NCBI RefSeq assembly: GCF_015706575.1
Contig: NW_024037047.1
Coordinates: forward strand, 6,948,632-7,012,631
Direction: 5' to 3'
DNA from: Patiria miniata
Lineage: Eukaryota; Echinodermata; Asteroidea; Valvatida; Asterinidae
Length of the DNA: 64,000 bases
Shown: piece after piece, positions 1 to 10,285 of the stretch
Numbering within the stretch: the first letter of the stretch is position 1
How the letters are laid out: every line of letters begins with the position of its first letter
Program-made: the position numbers and the translations under genes
Notes under the pieces: model-generated
What the model saw: the letters and a program-made list of their open reading frames with translations, nothing else
Told to the model about the DNA's origin: nothing
Database searches by the model: none

Positions 1-40
1 CCTCCTGGACCTTGGTCATGCCTGACCCTTGACCCCTCAC

Positions 41-180
41 CTCCGCTTCTTCATCGGTGGCAGCGGCGGGATCGTCGAGGAAGGACGGATCCTGGCAGCC
101 TTGCTGCTGAGCGACGGCTAGGCTGTCGTGGAGGCTCTGCCAGCTGCCCCTGGCCTTGGTGCACTGGCAGATACAGTGGC
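41..180 (-). CDS. TWNK: Twinkle mtDNA helicase, coding exon 2
   Basis: Second coding exon of Twinkle, read on the minus strand. The acceptor AG is at 181-182 and the donor GTGAGG at 35-40. It enters in phase 1, joins the exon ending at 2942 to give TTGHCICQCTKARGSWQSLH, and leaves in phase 0. This matches the part of animal Twinkle just after the zinc-finger-like region, where the human protein has TTGHFLC followed by GSWEDF (recalled family knowledge). Twinkle unwinds mitochondrial DNA at the replication fork. The primase-like and RecA-like helicase exons are not in the window and must lie to the left. The exon contains a Gln-rich then acidic linker (QQQGCQDPSFLDDP). It has no internal stop. 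Confidence 0.8.
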
Positions 181-225
181 CTGGTCAAAGAAGGGAAAAG
201 CTAATCAAATTACATAAAACTTTTT

Positions 226-2468
226 GGGGTCATTCCATGCCAACTCAACAAATGTTGCACACCATCACCTCTTGGATTTTTTTCTTTTTTGGTGTACTGA
301 AAGATACTTAGGAGAAATGCAAATTCTGAAAATTTGGGGTCTCTACGACTTTTCGTTCTTGCGCAACAGCATTTTGAAATTTGAGGTGGGCGGGGCCAAA
401 AGTGCGTCGCGTCACGAAATTCAATGTTTAAAGGGCCATATATTTAAAACTATACCCCCCAGACATTTCAAACTTGGTAATCTGGGCTATTTTTTGCTGT
501 AGATTTCAAATATTTAAACAGAAAGAAAGTAGCTTGTTTCATTTTTAAGTTAGAGGGGCCCCAAAATGGCCCAAAACCCATCTGGACCAATGTTCGGGGG
601 GGTGTAAGTCAAAAATTGAAAATATTTTTTTCACCAATTTTTTTGCCTGTAATAGCCCCCAATTGAAACTACTTTCATGTAAAATCTTACACTTATATTA
701 ACTTCATTGAATGAGATATAGCCCTTGCAAAAAGCAAATTTCTTATTTTTACGATAACTTGACCCCCCCAAAAACCAACGTCAGACATTCCGCACCAAAT
801 TTTGCTTCACATATGTTTGAGGTTGGTCCTTAGTGAAGTCCTCTGAAAAGTTTCATGTTGGTGTCTAAATGTCTTCAGTGGATAGCTGGGCTTTATAAAG
901 AGTCTATATCTTACGATGCTGCAGGTTCCGTAACATACAAGTACATGTACTTGTATTTTACGGAACCAGCACAACAAAATCCCTGTTGATAGACAGTTGA
1001 TAGACTCGGGTCAAGACTACCCATTTCCTGCTCAATAAACAGTTGCTTGTAGACCTATGTGTGCATTATATGCAAATTAGGTTAAATGACTTGAGAGTCT
1101 TATTCTTTCCATGTGCTCATCACACAGCATGCATGTCATGTATACATTAACCAGTTCTCACTTGCACAGCATAGTATAGCACTAACCTGAACCAAAGAGA
1201 AGTGATTCAGTTTGAGTAAAGGGTCTATGGTTTTAACCTGATTGATCTTAGTTTTCATTATGGATAAGGGGAACCTAGTTAATGCAGGAAACTCATCATG
1301 CACCAATTGTAGCAGCTGACCTCAACCCAGGAAAATATGTTTGTGTGGTCTATGATGATGTTTGGTACATTGCTATTGTAGAAGATGTATCACAACTTCA
1401 TGAGGATGTGTATGTCTGCTTCATGTACAGGACGGAATCAGCAAATACTCTTTATTGGCCACAAAGAGAAGATAAATGTAACATTCCATTTGTTGATGTG
1501 TTGTGTTGCGTACCAACACCAGAACTTCTACATAGCGGTGGAAGGCAATACAAACTTAGTGAACCAACCATCATGCAACTCATTCAACTTCATCAAAACT
1601 ACATCACAAGGAATGCATAATTTCACCTGTGAAACTGTAAACAATTATATCAACTGATCAAAAGTCTACATGTACAAATGTAAGCTAAGTTTCATACCCA
1701 ACTTATTCTTTATGTACCGACTGCTGTTATTCTTGGTACAATGTACATGTACTTGTATGTTACGGAACCAGCATCGTAAGATATACATGTAGACTCATTA
1801 TAAAGCCCAGCTATCCACTGAAGACATTTAGACACCAACATGAAACTTTTTAGAGGACTTCACTAAGGACCAACCTCAAACATATGTGAAGCAAAATTTG
1901 GGGCGGAATGTCTGACGTTGGTTTTTGGGGGGGTCAAGTTATCGTAAAAATAAGAAATTTGCTTTTTGCAAGGGCTATATCTCATTCAATGAAGTTAATA
2001 TAAGTGTAAGATTTTACATGAAAGTAGTTTCACTTGGGGGCTATTACAGGCAAAAAAATTGGTGAAAAAATATTTTTAATTTTTGACTTACACCCCCCCG
2101 AACATTGGTCCAGATGAGTTTTGGGCCATTTTGGGGCCCCTTTAACTTAAAAATGAAAGAAGCTACTTTCTTTCTGTTTAAATATTTGAAATCTACAGCA
2201 AAAAATAGCCCAGATTACCAAGTTTGAAATGTCTGGGGGGTATAGTTTTAAATATATGGCCCTTTAAACATTGAATTTCGTGACGCGACGCACTTTTGGC
2301 CCCGCCCACCTCAAATTTCAAAATGCTGTTGCGCAAGAACGAAAAGTCGTAGAGACCCCAAATTTTCAGAATTTGCATTTCTCCTAAGTATCTTTCAGTA
2401 CACCAAAAAAGAAAAAAATCCAAGAGGTGATGGTGTGCACCATTTGTTGAGTTGGCATGGAATGACCC
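226..2468. mobile_element. DNA transposon with ~710-bp inverted-repeat arms
   Basis: The left arm (226 to about 955) reappears reverse-complemented at about 1740-2468. Both outer ends carry GGGTCATTCCATGCCAACTC, and the inner ends share the palindromic GTACATGTAC segment next to GGTTCCGTAACA. The central ~780 bp holds one open frame (1282-1620). I found no clear long target-site duplication; the flanks share only a few T residues. The arms are close to identical by eye, so the insertion looks fairly young. It sits in the intron between Twinkle coding exons 1 and 2, and its right end abuts a truncated copy of exon 2. The superfamily cannot be named from sequence alone. Confidence 0.8.
1282..1620 (+). 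CDS. Transposon-associated ORF, small beta-rich domain (112 aa)
   Basis: This is the only substantial open frame between the inverted-repeat arms. The protein has a pattern known from the C-termini of uncharacterised transposon-linked proteins of marine invertebrates: a Tudor/SH3-like start (KYVCVVYDDVWYIAIVEDV), a middle YWPQREDKC, then a VPTPELL...GGRQYKL ending. I recognise the pattern from memory but cannot assign a catalytic role. There is no DDE or RNase H signature. It could be the remaining C-terminal exon of a larger transposase-associated protein. The ATG at 1282 is the first in frame; an upstream exon is possible. Confidence 0.5.
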   Translation: MQETHHAPIVAADLNPGKYVCVVYDDVWYIAIVEDVSQLHEDVYVCFMYRTESANTLYWPQREDKCNIPFVDVLCCVPTPELLHSGGRQYKLSEPTIMQLIQLHQNYITRNA

Positions 2469-2470
2469 TT

Positions 2471-2596
2471 TGGTGTCAGAGGCGGGATAACCAAGGAAGG
2501 ACAAGTCCTGGCAGCCTTGTTGCCAAGCCACGGCCAGGCTGTCGTGGAGGCTCTGCAAGCTGCCACTGGCCTTGGTGCACTGGCAGATACAGTGAC
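2471..2596 (-). pseudogene. Decayed duplicate of Twinkle exon 2
   Basis: The sequence is about 84% identical by eye to exon 2 (41-180) and in the same orientation, with the reading frame still open (HCICQCTKASGSLQSLHDSL). The acceptor position reads CCAT instead of CCAG, so the AG is lost. The 3' end, including the donor, is cut off where the inverted-repeat transposon begins at 2468. Exon 2 was therefore duplicated and only the left copy is spliceable. A mutually exclusive exon is less likely because both splice sites are missing. Confidence 0.75.
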
Positions 2597-2941
2597 ATGG
2601 TCAAAGATATAGTACTGGGATCCGAATTTCATAGAATTCTGCTGAATTCCACTATTCGGTTTGGATTTTGAAAACCTAATATTTTTAATTTAAAATAATT
2701 TACGCTACCGTACCAAATAATATTTAAAGTTGGTTACGGGTCGGATTTTGAAAACCGAATACCCCAAAACCGAGTACCCAATCCCATAATCTGGAACCGG
2801 TTCCTGACATCAACGGTCGGGTACTCGGGTGTCGTGCATGAGCATGGATGCTTGCGTTCTTTGGTCAGCATTATACATGTAGCAGTCAGTGCTGGGATGA
2901 TGATCTGTTCATTAAACAATGGAGCTATAAATTAAACATAC
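2597..2941 (-). other. Twinkle intron 1, exon-1 side
   Basis: The donor GTATG (2937-2941 on the plus strand) directly follows exon 1. The rest is AT-rich with short degenerate repeats related to GGTTTTGAAAACC (2655-2770). No other gene is seen. Confidence 0.6.
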
Positions 2942-3641
2942 CAGTTGTCATGTTGATGAACATAGTTTTAACGTCTTTGCTGCGGGCACCTGCGACCACG
3001 CCACTGCAGAACGGGCACGGTGCCGTCAAACAGGTGTAGCCCGTCTGGAAATCAATCTCAGCATTCTTCAGGTGGCGCTTCATATCCGTCACAGTCGGCA
3101 CTTGAACCTCCTCCACCGAATTGAACGTCGTGCGCATTGGCACAGATGTGCTGAACAATCTGTGAGGAGTGGGGCCTTGGCCTGGTGAGGATATCCATGG
3201 TTTGGGGCCAGTGGAGATATGTGGGTGGCTCTTTGACCCACTTATAGCTGATTGGCTGAGGCATCTCAAAAGGCAGTGGCCCCGAAACGTGGACAACAAC
3301 ACGCCAAATCGATGGCATGACTGCAGTGATGCCTGAGAAGGGGTAGCTTGCAATAGTGTTTCAGTTGGGCTTATTGTTGATGATTTTCCCGCCCTTGTAC
3401 ATTTCAATCTCGAAGAGAATGACTGCCATTTTAACTGCGGACAGATTTTGCACTGGCATGAGACATTACTGTGATCATTATAGGATGCTGTATTGACTGT
3501 CTCAGTGGATGGGTAAAAATTGATGGTGTGCTGGTTCCCGCTGAAAGTTGTCACAGCAACTTGATTCCAAGTTGCCAGCTTTTTCCGGCACGGTGGCTGC
3601 AGCACAGAAAGCGAAGATTTCAGTCTGGAAAGCTGTTGCAT
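2942..3641 (-). CDS. TWNK: Twinkle mtDNA helicase, first coding exon
   Basis: N-terminal 233 residues of Twinkle. The start chosen is the ATG at 3641, which follows a pyrimidine-rich acceptor (AG at 3661-3662), so a 5' UTR intron is likely. An upstream in-frame ATG at 3704 would lie inside that intron. The N-terminus (MQQLSRLKSSLSVLQPPCRK) is basic, Ser-rich and lacks acidic residues, which fits a mitochondrial import sequence. Residues ~180-233 carry the Twinkle N-terminal module: VTDMKRHLKNAEIDFQTGY, then a cysteine pair in CLTAPCPFC, then MFINMTTG. In human Twinkle the corresponding stretch begins TEIKQYLRGHGIPFQDGH. The retained Cys pair suggests the invertebrate form that binds metal here. 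The donor is GTATG and the exon ends in phase 1, matching exon 2. Confidence 0.8.
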
Positions 3642-4343
3642 CCTGGCGAAACCGGATGAGCTAAGTAAAAAACAAAACAAAAAAATACCAGATGTTAGAG
3701 ACATGATTTACCTTTAACAGTACCAGTACATGTACATGTAGGTCCTTTAAAGTCCATCAGGTTTATTTTCAGGAAAAGGAAGAGAGCCCGGCCATTAGGC
3801 AAAATAATGTAATTTTCTCCTCCAATTTTTAATTTAAAAAGAGGGAGGCAGCCCCTCTTTTTAGAAGGAATCTCCCCTAACATTGTTTCGCTATACCCTT
3901 GCAAAGAACGATTTCCCAACCCGACCCTTCCTGCCTTTTTAGCCTCGAGTCTTGTGCATATTTTGATGCAAAATTCCGACTATATACGGGGGTACAGTGC
4001 AGCGAAAGTTTTTTTTGGGCGCTGCGAGCTGTGGAAACTGAATTTCCCCATATGTACATGTAGGTACACAAAGCAGAATTACCATTGGTGCATAGGACTA
4101 ATTTATTAGCTGATAATTCAAAAACGCTTTAACCTACTAGTTTGAAATTTCCTGGGTATCTTCATATCAAGTTGTTTTATGCATGCACCGACTTTCATAA
4201 TTTTTCGTCACACAAAGGCCGACAGATGAGGGGGGGGGGGGGCAAAGCTAGTTTAGTCGGCTTTCTTTCAGTAAATGATATTTAGCCTGCTAGATTGTAC
4301 AGCGCATTATAAAAGGTGTTAAATTACCTCCACCGTTGTGCAG
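3642..4343. other. Twinkle 5' region and intergenic DNA
   Basis: Contains the 5' UTR acceptor at 3661 and then non-coding DNA with GTACATGTAC runs (3725-3740, 4053-4065) and a poly-G tract (4229-4243). A further non-coding Twinkle exon and promoter may be here but cannot be placed. Confidence 0.4.
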
Positions 4344-4420
4344 CACCCGATGGCCTAGTGGATAAGGGCATGTACCGTAGTTCTTGAGGGAGAGATCCCT
4401 GGTTCAAACCCCAGCTGGTG
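4344..4420 (+). repeat. tRNA-derived sequence (SINE head)
   Basis: This stretch has tRNA promoter boxes: an A-box-like TGGCCTAGTGGATAAGG (4351-4367) and a B-box GGTTCAAACCC (4401-4411). The acceptor arms (CACCCGA against GCTGGTG) pair imperfectly. A poly-A run follows at ~4430. It is more likely a SINE head or tRNA pseudogene than a working tRNA. Confidence 0.5.
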
Positions 4421-4529
4421 ACATTTTCAGGAAAAAAAAAAAGGTTATCCCAAAATATTTAGAATAATCTTCTCTTATCATTTGAAATTGACTCCAAAAT
4501 TTAATTACAGACTGAGAGTAGACCTATTA

Positions 4530-4910
4530 GGCCAAAAAAAAAAAAAAATATTTGGTCTTTGTCAGACCAAAGTTTCGGAATTGACGCAGCGATGCGGCTT
4601 TTTTTTTTTTTTTTTTGCTTTTTTTTTTCTTCAAGCTTGGATTGTACAGACAATGTGGGGTACTATTTTGCTTTTTTGGTGTCCTCATGTACATTGGTGT
4701 CCTCCATCATTTGCCTTGGTGCTCTCGATCATTTGCCTTGGTGCAATTTCCCATTCCTTGGTGCTCTTTGGTAAAAAAAATTGAGGAGGTGCGGCAATAG
4801 AGGGCGCTGTTGGAGCTACCGCAGAACATTTTGGAAAAAAAAAAGATTGACGCGCATGATTACAATCGACGCGCGCGCTGTCCAGAGACCGACTTACTTT
4901 TTTTTTGGCC
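4530..4910 (+). mobile_element. MITE, GGCCAAAAAAA terminal repeats, TTA target duplication
   Basis: The 381-bp element begins GGCCAAAA and ends TTTTGGCC, with TTA on both sides (4527-4529, 4911-4913). Inside are repeated CCTTGGTGC units and a CAGCGCCCTCTA-type segment. A second copy lies reversed at 54606-54966 with the same TTA flanks, which confirms the borders. Confidence 0.8.
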
Positions 4911-4913
4911 TTA

Positions 4914-5721
4914 CATTATTTTTTTTGTGATTTGTGGCTCTGGACGTTTTTCTTTAAAGGAAATAGGCTAAATTCCAGAATTGTAATGGTCTGATTCCCA
5001 TCTCGTGAATACAAAGTCACAACGACAGTGTTGGCATGGAACCAGACTAAAATTTGTCACGCTTTAAATTGTGAAATGGGAGAAATATTATCGCTCAGTT
5101 TGCCTCGTGAAACAGAAAAGTCCAGATTTTACCGCGCAATAATAATTATATTCCTCCCATTCAATATTCCACTCTGAGCCACTCAATATTTGGGCAATCC
5201 TATATCTACGGGCCTGGTTCCCTAGTATAAAGGAATAAAACCCACTCATAAATTATATGACTTACCAAAATAGTTTGCGACATTAAGAACATGAACGTAT
5301 GTCAGAGGGCAATTTTTTTTGAATTTTCAGGGAAATTTGGGGGTAAAAACAATGACAATGACAACAACTGCAACACGAAAATAAAGATGGCGATCACCGC
5401 CATGTATACCATGAACACGCAAGGCGTGCTGAATCGCATGGCACCAACCGTAAACCGCGAAAAAGAAAAATTGTAATTTGAAAATTACAAAAAAAGGTGT
5501 CACTGGAGACAAGGTTGCTTCCTTTAGTTTGAAAAGGTCGTCTTTAAATAGTGATAAAAAACTCCCTTCGGAAAGATTTCCCTCCCTTCACTCTTATTTG
5601 ATCGAAACTAAACAGGGGTCCTATCCTACACAATCGCCAATATTTGTATATTACCAGCTTACAAGTTGCAAGGCTTAATATGGCTATGACTAGGGTATGA
5701 CAACAGCATGACTAGCCACGT
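4914..5721. other. Intergenic, no gene recognised
   Basis: AT-rich DNA with short frames only. A palindromic stretch, AATTTGAAAATTACAAA, sits near 5475. Nothing here resembles a known domain. Confidence 0.4.
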
Positions 5722-6486
5722 TACTAGGCCTAGCTAGCCCCACTAGTGTTGCCGCGGTATGCTGCGCTGAACCTCTGGCCACACACCGTGGTCCGCGCAC
5801 TACTGAGGACGTTTTCATAAAAATTACAGGCATTTTCTTACATATATGGTTGTAGTCTATGATGTCCCATCTATCACTTCTGGGATGCTTAGGTGTAATG
5901 ATGTTCAATTTTCCGAGATATTCTTGAATCTTTCTGGAGCCCATATGCACTCGTGTCTTGTGATGGCAGCCATTTTGAATGTGACAAGAGATGACCTCAA
6001 GCTGTGACGTCGCGTTTATGCAAATTGCTTGTCGAGCGAGGGCACGAGTTGCAAATGCGACGGCTGTTTCCTGTACCATGCATTTATCGTCAGGGGGCCA
6101 CGTGCACTGATCTCTATTCAGGATCCACGGCACAGGAAACAGCCCTCGCTTGACAAGCAATTAGCATAAACGCGACGTCACAGCTTGAGGTCATCTCTTG
6201 TCACATTCAAAATGGCTGCCATCACCAGACGTTTCACGAGTGCATATGGGCTCCAGAAAGATTGAAGAATATCTCGGAAAACTGAACATCATTACATCTA
6301 AGCATCCCAGAAGTGATAGGTGAGACATCATAGAATACAACCATAAGAAAGTAAGAAACTGAGAATGTAAGAAACGGACCGCAGATTTTATGAAAACGTC
6401 CTCAGTAGTGCGCGGACCACGGTGTGTGGCCAGAGGTTCAGCGCAGCATACCGACGGCCACACTAGTGGGGCTAAGGCCTAGCCTA
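5722..6486. mobile_element. Foldback element with ~350-bp inverted arms
   Basis: 5722-6075 is repeated in reverse complement at about 6132-6486. The outer ends carry GGCCTAGC and CCCCACTAGTG. The arms meet around a ~55-bp centre (~6075-6130) that carries TCAGGGGGCCACGTG. Long open frames on the minus strand across the arms are mirror images of each other and are not genes. This is a non-autonomous foldback or MITE-like insertion. Confidence 0.75.
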
Positions 6487-7144
6487 CTTGAGTAACTCCA
6501 GCTGAGTGAGCCTACCGTCATTCGATGCACGCGTTGCAAAATATAAGTTCAACACGGAAAGATTTCCATATACGAAGTTCACTCAACACTCTGTGTACAA
6601 ACCCTATGAGAGTGGACTGAAAATTTCTAAGTGTTTTCTAAGAAAATGCTTGTATTTTCTCACTCCTCAAATTGACTTTGATGACATGAAATTGCTATCT
6701 GAGGGCTTGTTTGTTAGTCAATACAGAGGAAAATTAGTGAACTTCGCAATGGTAATCTTGCCGTTAAACACGAGTGCGTAGAAATAGGAGTGCATAGCCT
6801 ACAGAGGTCTGACGATACTTGTCTTTAGTCTACCATATTCAGATGACAGAGGTAGCACGGCAAATGAAAGACATCTTCCCCGTCATGCCCGTCTTGAAGA
6901 CTCTGATCAATCACGTCGCCCTCGATGGCCGGCCGGTCATGGGCGGGCGCGCGCGATTTTATTTGACTGTGTTGTTTATGCAGGGCGCCACCACGCGTCA
7001 CGCGCGCTCGTGGACAGGTTATTTAGTCAGAACTGAAGCGCAACGGATGGGACGTGCCAAGTACAGGTTTATATCTTTTTTTCTGATCAGGATTTACTGT
7101 ACTCAGCAAGTTGGTAGTAGTAATTAAGGTAAACTGACTAGCAA
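6487..7144. other. Intergenic with unassigned short frames
   Basis: Frames at 6506-6781 and 6819-7127 have no clear family. The stretch TEVARQMKDIFPVMP (from 6846) looks faintly like a CUE ubiquitin-binding motif, but there is no supporting exon structure. Confidence 0.3.
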
Positions 7145-7320
7145 TTCTGCAGAATGTCCTCATTGCACTTCAAGAACAACAACTTTGTTATCTGCTGACA
7201 ATCTAGCCCTGTGTGGTCTCATTATGATTCCACCTCTGCTAAAGATGCGTTCCACAGGAGCACTGGAGGCAGGGACTTTTAGTTTTCTCATAGCGAGCTT
7301 ATACAATGTCGGGTATCTGA
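7145..7320 (-). pseudogene. hAT transposase relic, C-terminal dimerisation domain
   Basis: The minus strand reads YPTLYKLAMRKLKVP, then ASSAPVERIFSRGGII and RPHRARLSADNKV, the hallmark of the hAT dimerisation region at the transposase C-terminus. After NKVV the frame must shift to continue LFLKCNED, so the gene is broken. No N-terminal or catalytic part was found to the right. The GAGACC-rich tract at 7556-7711 probably belongs to the same element. Confidence 0.75.
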
Positions 7321-7555
7321 CACGATTGTCTGTCCAAATTAAACTGTAAGCAATCTGAAGTCAGCTCGAGATCAATGACATGACAAACAGTCCATGGCAC
7401 TAACTGAGCGGCGCGATATGCTGGCGATAAGCGTGCTCTCCCTGCGGAAATTCTTTTGACATGCATTATGCGTTATGATTTGCCCTAGTGATACAGTGTC
7501 GATTGCTATAAGCGGTTAAATCGAATAATTGTCTTAAAACACTCTGGAATATCTA

Positions 7556-7711
7556 ACGGGTCTCGTCAAGGTCTTGATCCGAGACCCTTGTCTGAGACCG
7601 AGACATTTCGAGTCGAGACTGAGACCACAACATTCCGAGACCTCAAAATCGTTGAGACCTGAAAAAAAAGGGTCTCGAGACTTCTTTGGTCGAGACCTCC
7701 AACAACACTGC
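7556..7711. repeat. GAGACC-rich hAT terminal region
   Basis: Degenerate copies of GAGACC/GGTCTC crowd this segment. It ends GGTCGAGACCTCCAACAACACTG; on the minus strand the terminus reads CAGTGTTGTTGGAGG, typical of hAT ends. It likely marks one end of the element whose transposase relic is at 7145-7320. The partner end was not found. Confidence 0.5.
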
Positions 7712-8443
7712 TGGGAACCAATCTAACAGGTTTGGTGAAGGACGCCACCAATAAATTAACAAGGCGCATGTAAACTTGAAAACAGGCACCCTTCCCTAGT
7801 TGCACACATGCGCATCGTTCTCTCACGGGCAACAGTTGTCTTTTTTTTCTTTTTTCTTTTTTTACAGTCATATACCTGAATTCGGTGACAATGAGGTACA
7901 ACGTGCATGTCTACTAGCTACTCGTCAAGCGCTGAGGGAAAAATAAACAGTCCACGGCGTCATATATGCGTCAGCTAGGGCCCCAAGGAGAAATGAGTAG
8001 TAGGACAGGCGATAAGGGAACTGTCATCCCAGCTGGGTATCGGGGGGGGGGATCGCCTATAATAGCGAGGGGACAATTTCCCGACGCCATAGTCAGGCTA
8101 CTCGAGAAGGCATTTCCGCCGTTGGAGAGTCATGGGGAGTGACGGTACGCCGAAGCAGGTAATTTGGGGGAGCTGAAAAGGAGATGCGATTTGCCGGAGG
8201 GTGGAGAGTGCAATCCACAAGAGGCCCGAAGAAATGAAATCTTGGATGGAAATAAGGAGTAAACCTGGAGGCACCCACTCAGGTGGACGTTGGGTGAGTT
8301 CGTTCCATATTGCCTTAAACTCGACTGTTTAGAACAACATGACGAATTTTGTGATGCTCAAATCAAGACCAAGAAGTTATATTTTCTTCATCATAATGTT
8401 TTCTAAAATGACATAAACTTGAATCCAGGACCATACCAAACCC
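7712..8443. other. Intergenic, no gene recognised
   Basis: Includes a T/C-rich run (7840-7865) and a short poly-G (8041-8051). No coding signal or named repeat was found. Confidence 0.4.
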
Positions 8444-8946
8444 AAATTTCCCTGCGTCGTGTGTAAAAAAAACCCAGCAAAATTCGGTCAGGAGGCTGTT
8501 GAATGTGAAACTTGTAACTCCTGGTTCCACACTGTTGCTTAAAAATGAGCGAACAGGTCTACGAAGTCTTAGTTGACCATCCATCTTACTCTTGGGCCTG
8601 TTGTAACTGTGGGCTTGCAAACTTTGAATCAACACTTTTCATAAACAGGAGCTTTGAAATGCCTGTCATTCAATTCAACAAAATGTCATGTGATGCACAT
8701 CAGCCACAAGGTCAAGCCCATCGTCCATGCGAACAACATCAACGGAAGTGTACTTAAAACAGTGAACCACCACCAGTACCTTGGAGTGGAGATCAGCAAA
8801 GACCTCAACTGGGCACGCCAAATAAATCAAGTTACAAGTAAAGCAAATAAAGTCTTGGGTCTCCTGACGAAAAACATCCACTCGTGCAGCAAATCAGTCA
8901 TGGAAATAGCCTATATTATACTAAGTTCGGCAAGTGATCGGTCTTG
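8444..8946 (+). pseudogene. Internally deleted LINE (PHD finger joined to RT C-terminal part)
   Basis: 8444-8540 encodes FPCVVCKKNPAKF then VECETCNSWFHT. After a stop and frame change at ~8540, the sequence continues SYSWACCNCGL, completing a PHD-like zinc finger of the kind found upstream of reverse transcriptase in CR1/L2-type LINEs. At ~8654 it jumps to the C-terminal part of the RT region (VNHHQYLGVEISKDLNW, SKANKVLGLLTKN). The endonuclease and the catalytic RT core are missing, so this is a dead, deleted copy. Confidence 0.75.
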
Positions 8947-9089
8947 ATGGTTACATTACAAAAGGAGATTCAAATAGGTGAGAAATCATCAAAGAACAAC
9001 TGAAAGTTTCTTTCGAGAAAGGCGCGCTAAATCAAACTTCTCGCACCGGCACCCGCAGACAAACGCTCCTGCTTTATATTTAAGATTTG

Positions 9090-9566
9090 TTCAATAGAGG
9101 GCGCGCCACATAACTAGTGGTCTCCACAAAGCAACAACCCGGACGCTGCACTATTGAACAAAATGAACATACTCGTTTCCGATGAACTACTCAAGAAATA
9201 GGAGACGTATTCAATTGAAATTTCGAGCACTGATTTTCCACTATGTGTAACATAAGTGTATTGAATATTACGAGAAACCGTTGACCAATAAAAATAATAT
9301 GATCGTAACAATGTAGTGTTTTACACGCGAAAAATCCACGTTGACTCTCATTCGGATTGCGTAAAACACTGTATCGTTATGGTCATAATAGCTTCACTGT
9401 TGGTCGGTTTCTTATGAAATGAAATCTGGTAATTTTTAACATAACGACAAATCAGTGGTCAAAAATTCAATTTTTCACATCTTGTATTTTTTGAGTTGTT
9501 GCCCCAATACGAGTTTGGTGCACGGGAGATCGAGACCACTTTTTATTTGGCGCGCCCTCTATTGAA
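9090..9566. mobile_element. MITE with 19-bp perfect terminal inverted repeats
   Basis: The left end TTCAATAGAGGGCGCGCCA (9090-9108) is matched by its exact reverse complement at 9548-9566. The 477-bp element has no coding capacity. Target duplications are unclear. Confidence 0.6.
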
Positions 9567-9935
9567 AGAAAAATAAAGTAGGCAATGGAGCGAGATCGAG
9601 ACCACTAGGCCGGGTGTACCCATTCAAATAAACTGTTCCCGAGTTGGTCATTTTTGTCGAGTTCCCCGAATGTATTTTATAACTGTTAACTGTTGAATGG
9701 GATGGCACCAGATTATTTATGCAGGCACAATGCAGCCTTATTATACTGTCATGTTGTTGTTGTTTTTTAATAGGGCGTTAAACATTAGGGAATGTTTAAT
9801 TACAAATTTTGAATATTATTCCTTGAAGCAGGTTGCAATTTATTATAAATTAACTTGTTTTCTCTTCGCAAGTTCCAAAATTGACGATTTTACCCCACTT
9901 TTAATTCAAGATGGCCGACTCGTAAATAAGGCCCA
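9567..9935. other. Intergenic, no gene recognised
   Basis: AT-rich sequence without recognisable repeats or coding signal. Confidence 0.3.
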
Positions 9936-10285
9936 TAGACAATAGCGATAAATGCCCATATTCCAAAATTCTTATAAAATATACAAAACTCTCACAGGTG
10001 TTCAGGCTGCACAAAAAAATGATGTTCAACACGTTATCGTTTATTTTTTTTACAATTTTTGGTGGGTAGACCGATGACTTTTCGAGAAATTCTCGCCCAA
10101 TGAAGACGACCCCTGAAACGAGTGATGTTTTCCAACTGAGTACAAGCAGCCATCTTGAAAACGGATCCCTCCACAACATGGCTAAATAGCGCCACTTTCA
10201 GGCCCAATTGCGTCCAAAATACTCTGAATTGGAAGCCCCAAGTCCGGACAAGAGGTGTATTGCCATATCGCTTCAATTACCCGCT
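9936..10285 (+). repeat. Dispersed repeat family D, copy 1
   Basis: Shares blocks such as AAATGCCCATA, AACTCTCACAGG and CCTCCACAACATGGC with copies at 37797-38200, 38690-39100 and 47580-47860. This is the most diverged copy. It has no coding capacity and its class is unknown. Confidence 0.7.

Noticed and set aside
2193..2558. 121-aa minus-strand frame and its 92-aa plus-strand twin at 224-502
   Set aside because: Both read through the transposon arms; the first only borrows the decayed Twinkle exon at its start.
4482..4800. Phe-rich membrane-like frames
   Set aside because: Translation of poly-T tracts within a MITE.
5690..6463. Two long minus-strand frames (156 and 90 aa)
   Set aside because: They are mirror images created by the inverted arms of the foldback element; no domain.
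6846..6920. CUE-like motif (VARQMKDIFPVMP)
   Set aside because: Too short, with no conserved downstream di-leucine and no partner exon.
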